Positions 1 to 5,178 of a stretch of 5,367 nt of DNA are shown here, piece after piece. Origin of the DNA: Candidatus Aminicenantota bacterium (lineage in GTDB: Bacteria; Acidobacteriota; Aminicenantia; UBA2199); assembly GCA_020355945.1 (NCBI GenBank), contig CP070627.1, positions 5,412,305 through 5,417,671 of the forward strand, written 5' to 3'. The notes beneath the pieces were generated by a model that worked only from the letters and a program-made list of their open reading frames with translations, had not been told where the DNA came from and made no database searches. A program made the position numbers and the translations under genes. Numbering within the stretch: the stretch's first letter is position 1; every line of letters starts with the position of its first letter.

Positions 1-10
1 TTTCAAAAAG

Positions 11-42
11 CGCCCCCCCTAATAGGGTGCCCGCGCCGCGGG
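11..42. other. GC-rich hairpin-forming patch
   Basis: Two small inverted repeats lie side by side. CCCT (17-20) faces AGGG (24-27) across AAT, and CCCGC (30-34) faces GCGGG (38-42) across GCC. Read on the minus strand the patch runs into a TTTTT tract (10-6), which is terminator-like. However, no minus-strand gene lies to its right that would need it, and on the plus strand no T-run follows. It may be the tail of a feature beyond the left edge. The structure is visible; the role is not known. Confidence 0.25.
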
Positions 43-71
43 TCCGCTGGAGGCAAAAAAATGGGGTAGAG

Positions 72-100
72 TTGACATTCTTTTTCTAAATAATTATACT
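72..100 (+). promoter_or_regulatory. sigma-70-type promoter of the kinase/hydrolase operon
   Basis: A perfect -35 box TTGACA (72-77) is followed by a 17-bp AT-rich spacer and a -10 box TATACT (95-100), five of six matches to TATAAT. Spacing and boxes are near consensus for a housekeeping sigma-70 promoter. Transcription would start near 107, giving a leader of about 175 nt before the kinase. The placement upstream of the plus-strand operon and the absence of any other gene in between support the assignment. Confidence 0.8.
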
Positions 101-151
101 TTATTTCTCCACGGTCCACTCGTTCAATGTGTCGAGTCGATTGGAGATATT

Positions 152-192
152 TTCCTTGTTAATTTTTTGCTGTCTGTAAAAAGAAAAAGGAG
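152..192 (+). promoter_or_regulatory. leader hairpin masking the ribosome binding site of the leader ORF
   Basis: By hand pairing, 152-157 (TTCCTT) pairs with 187-192 (AAGGAG), 159-160 with 184-185, and 163-167 with 178-182. The interruptions are one mismatch (158/186) and a small internal loop (161-162/183), and the loop is about 10 nt (168-177). The 3' arm contains the AAGGAG that serves the ORF starting at 200, so folding would hide that ribosome binding site. The stem is mostly A-U and so only moderately stable. The pairing is visible; regulation is inferred. Confidence 0.4.
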
Positions 193-199
193 CATTGAA

Positions 200-289
200 A
201 TGCCCGTTAAATGGCAGAAGTCAACATGTACAATGCACATACTGTGGTTTTACTTCAATCCTTTAAGAAAGGAGAATTTTTATGAGTGA
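200..289 (+). CDS. short leader ORF, 29 codons, overlapping the kinase start
   Basis: An ATG at 200 follows AAGGAG (187-192) at the standard spacing of 7 nt. The frame encodes 29 residues beginning MPVKWQKSTC and ending PLRKENFYE. It stops at TGA 287-289, eight nucleotides inside the kinase gene, whose ATG is at 282. The middle is rich in aromatic and hydrophobic residues (ILWFYF) between basic ends. I do not recognise the peptide. Its position between promoter and kinase suggests a leader peptide that couples ribosome traffic to kinase translation, or a small protein in its own right. The kinase has its own AGGAG (270-274), so coupling would be modulatory rather than essential. Without homologues, a chance ORF remains possible; the good ribosome binding site and the exact stop/start overlap argue for translation. 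Confidence 0.45.
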   Translation: MPVKWQKSTCTMHILWFYFNPLRKENFYE

Positions 290-2222
290 AGGCAGAAGTT
301 CCAGGAAAGACCGGTTTTTCGAGACCCTGGTGCAGGCCTCTAACGACGGCATTATCATCACCGACACCATGCAGAATATTATCGTGGTCAACCAGGCCTT
401 CTGTTCATTTTTTGGCAGGCCTTTGCATGAAGTAAAGGAGACCGGGTTGTATACCTGGCTGGAACAAATGGAGCCCGGGGCTCCGCAGCGTTGGGCTGAG
501 CTGGAAAAAAACCTTCAACTCAAAGGAACATGCCGCAATGTCCGGTTCCAGGCAATCAGCAAACAGGGAGTGAAACACTTGAGCGTCAATGCTTCCCTGG
601 TGAAACAGGAACCCGGTAAAGGAGATGATACCATCATCTCCATCTGGCGCGACATCTCCCGGCAGAAACAAACCGAAGGCGAAGAACTCTTTAAAAACCT
701 GTCAGAACAATCACCCGATATGATTTACGTCAACAGTATGGGCAAAATAGTATATGTAAATAAAATTTGTGAAGAAAAACTCGGATATTCAAGGAAAGAA
801 TTTTATTCTGACGACTTTGATTTTCTTAGTATAATAGAACCGAAATTCAAGAATTTGATTGTTGAAAATTATAAGCGGCATTTGCAAAGAGAAAATATTG
901 CGCCATACGAATACGCATTACTTACGAAAGATAAAAAAGTAATCGATGTAATCGGCTCAACAAATTTGATAAAATATAAGGGAAAAAACGCTTTGCTGGG
1001 AATCGTTACAGACATCACCGAACTTAAGCGCACAAGAGAGGAAAGGCAAAAACTGGAAGAAAGGCTTCTACAGGCCCAGAAGATGGAAGCGATTGGTAAT
1101 TTAGCCGGGGGCATTGCCCACGATTTCAACAACATCCTCGGAGCTATCATTGGGTATGCGGAATTGGTAATGGATGATATCCCGGAAGGTGACATCGCCA
1201 GGCATAATCTTGAAAGGATACTGACTGCCGCAAACCGCGCAGCAGAGTTGGTAAAGCAAATTCTTACCTTCAGCCGCAGGGCTGAAAAAAAGCGCACATC
1301 CATCTATGTAAGTAACATTATAAAAGATGCCCTTTCCCTGCTGAGAGCTTCTTTACCGGCAACCATTGAAATTCGTCAAAATATCCAGGAGAAGTCAAAC
1401 CCGATCCTGGGCAATCCTACCCAGATTCACCAGGTGATTATAAACATTTGTGCCAATGCTGCCCATGCCATGAGGGAGAAAGGCGGGATCCTGGAGATTA
1501 CATTAAAGGAAGTCGAGCTTGATTCCACCAGCGTCAAGGGAAAAGCACTGGAACCCGGCAGGTATCAATGCCTCACTATCAGTGATACTGGCAGGGGCAT
1601 GACACCTGGAATTAAACAACGCATTTTTGAGCCTTATTTCACCACAAAACAGGATGGCGAAGGCACAGGCATGGGCCTGGCTGTGGTTCATGGTATTGTA
1701 AAAAGCCACCAGGGAGATATTACGGTCTACTCCGAACCCGGGAAAGGTACAACATTTCATGTTTATCTTCCTACAGCCCAACAAAAACAACTATTTAAAG
1801 AAGAACCAGACAAGCCCATTCCCATGGGGAATGAGCGCATCCTTTTTGTGGATGATGAAGAATTCCTGGTAGAAACGGGAAAAGAGATGCTTCAGAAGCT
1901 TGGTTATGAAGTGGATGCCCAACCCGGCAGCATCGAAGCCCTGGAAGCTTTTCGTGAAAATCCCCATAAATTTGACCTGGTAATCACCGACCAGACCATG
2001 CCCAACATGACCGGTTTACGGTTGGCCAAAGAATTGAAACGCATCCGCCCGGATATCCCCATTATTTTGTGTACCGGTTTCAGTGAAACCATCAATGAAG
2101 AAAACTTCAGTGAAAAGGGAATTAGTGCGTTTGTCATGAAGCCTATCCTTAAAAAGGACATCGCCCGGGTGATCCGAAATATCCTGGATGGAAAACCAAA
2201 CACGAGAAAAAAGGAGGTATGA
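282..2222 (+). CDS. soluble hybrid sensor histidine kinase (PAS-PAS-HisKA-HATPase_c-REC)
   Basis: This 646-residue protein should autophosphorylate from ATP on a histidine and pass the phosphate to its own receiver. Domains in order: PAS1 about 10-125; PAS2 about 140-248; a short coiled-coil linker 248-268; HisKA 268-333 with the H-box IAHDFNN (His280); and HATPase_c about 380-497. The ATPase shows an N-box with Asn392, a G1 box DTGRGM (435-440), an F-box IFEPYFTTK and a G2 box GTGMGL. The C-terminal receiver (519-635) has the acidic pair Asp524/Asp525, phosphoacceptor Asp570, Thr598 and Lys620, so all catalytic residues are present. No signal peptide or membrane helix is visible, so it senses a cytoplasmic or diffusible cue. 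There is no HPt or DNA-binding output domain; a partner elsewhere is expected. The start is supported by AGGAG 7 nt upstream. The gene sits behind a strong promoter and a leader ORF and overlaps the downstream hydrolase gene. PAS2 is encoded in unusually AT-rich DNA. The ligand is unknown. Confidence 0.95.
   Translation: MSEGRSSRKDRFFETLVQASNDGIIITDTMQNIIVVNQAFCSFFGRPLHEVKETGLYTWLEQMEPGAPQRWAELEKNLQLKGTCRNVRFQAISKQGVKHLSVNASLVKQEPGKGDDTIISIWRDISRQKQTEGEELFKNLSEQSPDMIYVNSMGKIVYVNKICEEKLGYSRKEFYSDDFDFLSIIEPKFKNLIVENYKRHLQRENIAPYEYALLTKDKKVIDVIGSTNLIKYKGKNALLGIVTDITELKRTREERQKLEERLLQAQKMEAIGNLAGGIAHDFNNILGAIIGYAELVMDDIPEGDIARHNLERILTAANRAAELVKQILTFSRRAEKKRTSIYVSNIIKDALSLLRASLPATIEIRQNIQEKSNPILGNPTQIHQVIINICANAAHAMREKGGILEITLKEVELDSTSVKGKALEPGRYQCLTISDTGRGMTPGIKQRIFEPYFTTKQDGEGTGMGLAVVHGIVKSHQGDITVYSEPGKGTTFHVYLPTAQQKQLFKEEPDKPIPMGNERILFVDDEEFLVETGKEMLQKLGYEVDAQPGSIEALEAFRENPHKFDLVITDQTMPNMTGLRLAKELKRIRPDIPIILCTGFSETINEENFSEKGISAFVMKPILKKDIARVIRNILDGKPNTRKKEV
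714..1002 (+). other. AT-rich patch coinciding with the second PAS domain of the kinase
   Basis: Hand counts give 72 G+C in 240 bases (30%) for 721-960. Sample 60-base blocks on either side (481-540, 601-660, 1081-1140) give 50-52%. The patch uses many AAA, AAT and ATA codons that are scarcer in the flanks. Its edges match residues 145-240, the second PAS domain, almost exactly, while the reading frame stays intact. The likely explanation is acquisition of this sensor module by recombination from a low-GC source. The composition shift is seen; the origin is inferred. Confidence 0.65.
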
Positions 2223-4177
2223 TGAAACGGTGTTATTCAATTATTTTGATTTTTGGTTTGATATTTGGGCTGATGAAGGGGTTTTCATTAGCACAAGCAG
2301 CCCGGTCACCAACGACCCCGGAAAGTACGGTTCCCCTTCCCGGACAACCCCTGGGCCCCGTTGACCCGACTGAAGTGGAAGCCTTCCTGGATGGAGTCAT
2401 GGCTGCCCATATGGAGGCCTATAAGATTGCCGGCGCAGTCATAGCCATTGTAAAAGATGGGAAACTGTTTTTTGCCAAAGGGTATGGTTATGCGGATGTA
2501 GAAAAAAAGAAACCGGTGATCGCCGAGAAAACCCTGTTCCGTACCGGTTCCACAGGAAAACTGTTCACCTGGACCGCTGTGATGCAATTGGTGGAAAAAG
2601 GCCTGGTTGACCTGGATGCTGATATCAATACCTATCTTAAAAAATTCAAAATCCCGGAAACCTTTAAAGAACCCATTACCATGACTCACCTGTTAACCCA
2701 TACACCGGGATTTGAAGATACCTTTACCGGCATGGCGGTTCGCACTCCCGGGAATATCGAACCCCTGGCCCAATACCTGGCCAAACACATGCCAGCCCGT
2801 GTCCGTCCTCCGGGCAAACTGACCGCCTATTCCAATCACGGCACTGCCCTTGCCGGTTATATCGTGGAAGTGGTCTCCGGGATGCCCTTTGAAAAATATG
2901 TCGAAGAGAACATTTTCAAGCCCCTGGACATGATGCACAGCACCTTTGCACAACCTCTGCCTGCTCACCTGGCTGAGAATATGTCAAAGGGTTATGAGTT
3001 TAAAAATGGGCAATATGAAGTCAAAGATTTTGAATTATTCACAAGCCTTAATCCTGCCGGTTCAATGAGTTGTACGGCTGCGGATATCGCTAAATTTATC
3101 ATTGCCCAGCTTAACCGGGGAGAATATCAAGGAAACCGGATATTAAAGGAAGAGACAGTAAAAAAAATGCACACCCGGCTCTTTGCCAATGACCCGAAAA
3201 CCACGGGAAATGCCCATGGCTTTTGGGAGTATAACTATAACAATTTACGCATTATCCATCATGGTGGTGACACCGTATATTTTCACACCCTCCTGTCTTT
3301 GATCCCGGGAAAGAATATCGGTTTCTTTGTGGCCTATAATACCAGTGCGGAAAGAATTCCCCGATCTGCCTTATTGGAAGCTTTTCTCAACCGTTACTAC
3401 CCCATGCCCGATATGGTTGAGCTCAAACCACTGCCAAAAGACAATGACAAAGACAATGAACCACTCGACCGGTTTACCGGGAGTTACCAATTGGCCCGGT
3501 CCCCATATACCACCTATGAAAAGGTGTTTAGAATTTTTCCATTCCTGGACATCAATGCCACCACAGACGGAAAACTGCTGGCTCGGTCCAAACAATGGGT
3601 CCAGGTAGAACCCCTGGTTTTTAAAGAAGTGGGTGGGCAGGACACCATGGTGTTTAAAGCAGACCAAACCGGCAAGATCAGCCATGTGTTTCTGAGCTCG
3701 ATACCCCATTCCGCCTGCATCAAACTGGAAGGGATTGAAAAGCCCGGTTTCCACTATATTTTAGCGATCCTTTGTGTACTCTTGTTTCTCTCTACCTGGC
3801 GCTGGCCCTTTACAGCACTCTACAGGAAAGTGTGCCACCGCAAAGATAAAAAAGAGAAAGGCCCGGAACCCATTTGGGCCCGTTTACTGGCAGGAATCAT
3901 GAGTACGCTGTATATCCTGACACTTCTTGGCATTGTCATCGTTTTCAGTGACCCGATTGTAATCATATTCGGTGAGATTGCTCTATTAAAAGTCATCTTA
4001 GTATTGCCATTGATTTCTTTGGTTCTTACGATTGCTGTGCTGTTTTTTACTTTCCTGGCCTGGATAAAGAAATACTGGAACCCCTGTCAACGGTTACACT
4101 ATACCCTGGTGGTGCTGGCATCCCTGGTATTTCTCTGGTTTCTAAATTACTGGAATTTGTTGGGATTTAAGTTCTAA
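2222..4177 (+). CDS. secreted, membrane-anchored serine hydrolase of the beta-lactamase/PBP-like (PF00144) family
   Basis: The protein has 651 residues from the chosen start. Numbering below counts from the ATG one codon earlier (2219). A signal peptide (hydrophobic 7-24, signal peptidase I-like site after Ala25-Gln26-Ala27) leads to a catalytic domain at about 54-390. This has the Ser-x-x-Lys motif STGK (Ser111, Lys114), the Tyr-Ser-Asn motif (Tyr204-Asn206) and His348-Gly349-Gly350 in place of KTG. This set fits the class C/EstB/Pbp4*-like group, whose members are D-amino-acid peptidases, esterases or of unknown activity; resistance to beta-lactams should not be assumed. A probable beta-rich spacer (415-500) precedes about four membrane helices (512-527, 555-577, 588-615, 627-645). 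The basic loop 536-547 fits a periplasmic catalytic domain. AAGGAGG (2211-2217) suits the ATG at 2222 (4-nt gap) better than the one at 2219. The kinase stop and this start overlap as TGATG, so the two are translationally coupled. The substrate is unknown, perhaps a cell-wall peptide or ester. Confidence 0.9.
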   Translation: MKRCYSIILIFGLIFGLMKGFSLAQAARSPTTPESTVPLPGQPLGPVDPTEVEAFLDGVMAAHMEAYKIAGAVIAIVKDGKLFFAKGYGYADVEKKKPVIAEKTLFRTGSTGKLFTWTAVMQLVEKGLVDLDADINTYLKKFKIPETFKEPITMTHLLTHTPGFEDTFTGMAVRTPGNIEPLAQYLAKHMPARVRPPGKLTAYSNHGTALAGYIVEVVSGMPFEKYVEENIFKPLDMMHSTFAQPLPAHLAENMSKGYEFKNGQYEVKDFELFTSLNPAGSMSCTAADIAKFIIAQLNRGEYQGNRILKEETVKKMHTRLFANDPKTTGNAHGFWEYNYNNLRIIHHGGDTVYFHTLLSLIPGKNIGFFVAYNTSAERIPRSALLEAFLNRYYPMPDMVELKPLPKDNDKDNEPLDRFTGSYQLARSPYTTYEKVFRIFPFLDINATTDGKLLARSKQWVQVEPLVFKEVGGQDTMVFKADQTGKISHVFLSSIPHSACIKLEGIEKPGFHYILAILCVLLFLSTWRWPFTALYRKVCHRKDKKEKGPEPIWARLLAGIMSTLYILTLLGIVIVFSDPIVIIFGEIALLKVILVLPLISLVLTIAVLFFTFLAWIKKYWNPCQRLHYTLVVLASLVFLWFLNYWNLLGFKF

Positions 4178-4203
4178 AAAATGCCTTCGGCCGCGTGAGA
4201 CAT

Positions 4204-4234
4204 CCGCAAAAATTTTTGTGATTCGCAAATGCGG
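4204..4234. terminator. possible weak bidirectional terminator in the convergent spacer
   Basis: The 57-bp gap between the convergent hydrolase and toxin genes holds CCGCA (4204-4208) facing TGCGG (4230-4234). It also holds a near-perfect 16-bp palindrome, CGCAAAAA/TTTTTGTG (4205-4220), with one G-T position. A- and T-runs on both strands would give U-tracts in either direction. The GC stem is short and the loop long, so it is not a textbook intrinsic terminator. The convergent location is the main argument. Confidence 0.3.
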
Positions 4235-4723
4235 TTACTCATTAACGATTTCGAGAATTTTTTTATAGAGAGTGGATTTTATTCTAAATCTAAACTCTAA
4301 CATCCGGTCTAAAATTGGTTTAACCTCTGATATTAATCCTGCCTTTTTAGCCGACATGATTATCGCCAGAGTTCCTTTGACTTTTATTGAAAACGTTTCA
4401 GCACATTTTTTAGCAGCCCTGTCATCGATAATAGCTGCATTTTGGGTATTCCAACGGCAATGGGATAGGACTTTGGTTTCACCGGCGCCCAGGTCCCAGG
4501 AAGCAATATTTAGACTGATGGGACCGATATTCTTTTGATACTTCTTACCATCTTTTTTTAACCAGGATTTTGCCATGTCCTCGTCTGGTCCGTTCAATAT
4601 TTCTTTAGCGACACCCTCAGGAATGATTAGATTATCACATAACTGAGGGGGGAGTATATCCAGGAGGGATAACTTCCCTAAAATAATCAACGCTGAAGAA
4701 TCCACCACCCATGTTTTATTCAA
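4235..4723 (-). CDS. PIN-like toxin of the DUF3368 family
   Basis: This 162-residue protein is the probable toxin of a type II toxin-antitoxin pair. PIN-domain proteins are metal-dependent ribonucleases. It opens with WVVDSSALIILGK (Asp8, the first metal-binding acid). It continues with PEGVAKEIL (Glu41), DLGAGETKVL (Glu82) and AIIDDRAAKKCAE (Asp100/Asp101), and ends its core with the family-typical KGTLAIIMSAKKAGLI (116-131). These motifs in this order are characteristic of DUF3368, and the length is normal. The start is a TTG at 4721-4723: a GAGGAG lies 7 nt upstream on the minus strand, and no in-frame ATG occurs before residue 50. It overlaps the last 8 bp of the antitoxin gene, so translation is coupled and the rare start codon probably keeps toxin yield below antitoxin yield. 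The RNA target is unknown, and toxicity is inferred from family and context. Confidence 0.88.
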   Translation of the reverse strand: MNKTWVVDSSALIILGKLSLLDILPPQLCDNLIIPEGVAKEILNGPDEDMAKSWLKKDGKKYQKNIGPISLNIASWDLGAGETKVLSHCRWNTQNAAIIDDRAAKKCAETFSIKVKGTLAIIMSAKKAGLISEVKPILDRMLEFRFRIKSTLYKKILEIVNE

Positions 4724-4970
4724 TTGCCATCTCCTCTAAAATTTCATCCTCGGTGACCTGGAAAGGAGAAATGTTAAATGTTTTCAGGGCTTCCAAAAAT
4801 TCATAGCGACTGATTCCGGCTATTTCAGCGGCTTTGGATTGGGAAACCTTCCCAATTTCATACCATTTAATTGCTGCGGCTAATCTCATTTCTTTGACAA
4901 AATGCTGCGGTGTACTCCTGGTGGCAGCAAATACATCTTCGGGAAGATCGATACTTACCTGCACGCTCAT
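4716..4970 (-). CDS. UPF0175-family antitoxin
   Basis: This small protein of 84 residues starts MSVQVSIDLPEDVF and carries the family pattern of a conserved helix (EMRLAAAIKWYEIGKVS, 27-43) followed by QSKAAEIAGISRYEFLEAL (44-62). The second part is helix-turn-helix-like. An acidic tail (EDEILEEMAIE, 74-84) could contact the basic toxin. UPF0175 proteins are regularly found just upstream of DUF3368 PIN proteins and are regarded as their antitoxins. The frame stays open 48 codons further upstream, to 5114. This start was chosen because a perfect AAGGAGGT (4982-4975) lies just before it and because the homology-like part begins here. The gene overlaps the toxin start by 8 bp. The helix-turn-helix-like segment suggests it may bind the duplicated boxes in its own promoter, as type II antitoxins often do; this is inference. 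Confidence 0.85.
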   Translation of the reverse strand: MSVQVSIDLPEDVFAATRSTPQHFVKEMRLAAAIKWYEIGKVSQSKAAEIAGISRYEFLEALKTFNISPFQVTEDEILEEMAIE

Positions 4971-4974
4971 TATA

Positions 4975-4982
4975 ACCTCCTT
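4975..4982 (-). promoter_or_regulatory. consensus ribosome binding site deciding the antitoxin start
   Basis: On the minus strand AAGGAGGT stands 4 nt before the ATG at 4970-4968, a full anti-16S match. It fixes the antitoxin start at 4970 rather than at the in-frame upstream ATGs near 5114 and 5006. It is stronger than the GAGGAG before the toxin's TTG, consistent with more antitoxin than toxin being made. Confidence 0.8.
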
Positions 4983-5013
4983 GTTCAAGATAATTATACT
5001 GTTCATAATTATA
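4983..5013. repeat. duplicated GTTCA...TAATTATA boxes, candidate antitoxin operator
   Basis: GTTCA (4983-4987) with TAATTATA (4991-4998) is repeated as GTTCA (5001-5005) with TAATTATA (5006-5013), the second copy lacking three bases between the halves. Each copy contains the perfect palindrome ATAATTAT (4990-4997 and 5005-5012), spaced 15 bp apart. A third GTTCA is at 5027-5031. One palindrome overlaps the -10 box, so a protein bound there could block transcription. Autoregulation is inferred from what is usual for type II systems. Confidence 0.45.
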
Positions 5014-5036
5014 GCATTAATCAATCGTTCAAACAA
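5008..5036 (-). promoter_or_regulatory. promoter of the toxin-antitoxin operon
   Basis: On the minus strand TTGTTT (5036-5031), a weak -35 box, is followed by 17 bp and a perfect -10 box TATAAT (5013-5008). Transcription would start near 5001, leaving about 30 nt before the antitoxin ATG. A second TATAAT (4998-4993) lacks a recognisable -35 at proper spacing. Confidence 0.55.
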
Positions 5037-5110
5037 CTCATCGCCCAACCTAAAGCCACCGTCAACTTTTGCCTCCAGGGCAGCGCGGCCAAAAGCCTTT
5101 CGAGCACCAG

Positions 5111-5145
5111 TCATTGGTCATTGGTTATTTGTCATTAGTCATTGG
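5111..5145. repeat. tandem heptamer repeat, TCATTGG unit, five copies
   Basis: Five in-phase heptamers run without gaps: TCATTGG, TCATTGG, TTATTTG, TCATTAG, TCATTGG. Three are identical and the others differ by one or two bases. The unit is a rotation of TTGGTCA, which resembles the short tandemly repeated heptanucleotides known from intergenic DNA of cyanobacteria and also seen in other bacteria. It lies between the transporter gene end and the toxin-antitoxin promoter. No function is known. Confidence 0.75.
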
Positions 5146-5178
5146 TGAAAATTTACGCTTAAAAAATAGGCGGTAAAG

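Noticed and set aside
49..60. TTTTGCCTCCAG on the minus strand here matches 5067-5078 on the plus strand, as if the window were flanked by inverted repeats
   Set aside because: The exact match is only 12 bases and stops abruptly. About one such match is expected by chance in a window this size, so it is not evidence for a mobile element.
91..100. TAATTATACT in the kinase promoter is identical to 4991-5000 in the toxin-antitoxin promoter
   Set aside because: It is a 10-base AT-rich match including a -10-like box and does not include the GTTCA half of the candidate operator, so shared regulation is not supported.
869..1303. 144-codon open frame on the minus strand inside the kinase gene
   Set aside because: It lies antisense to the PAS2/HisKA region, which has clear conserved motifs. 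The peptide is low-complexity-like (Ser/Leu/Phe-rich) and recognisably nothing.
2306..2689. 127-codon minus-strand frame inside the hydrolase gene, and a similar one at 3371-3754
   Set aside because: Both are antisense shadows of a well-supported gene; their compositions (His/Gly/Phe-rich) reflect the codons opposite.
2222..4177. Reading the hydrolase as an antibiotic-resistance beta-lactamase
   Set aside because: The third motif is HGG rather than KTG, the protein carries a C-terminal membrane module, and the PF00144 family is dominated by peptidases and esterases. Resistance cannot be inferred.
4272..4538. 88-codon plus-strand frame opposite the toxin
   Set aside because: It is antisense to the DUF3368 motifs and has no ribosome binding site of note.
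4834..5148. 104-codon plus-strand frame across the antitoxin and heptamer array
   Set aside because: It is antisense to the antitoxin, and its end (GHWLFVISHW) is just the heptamer repeat translated.
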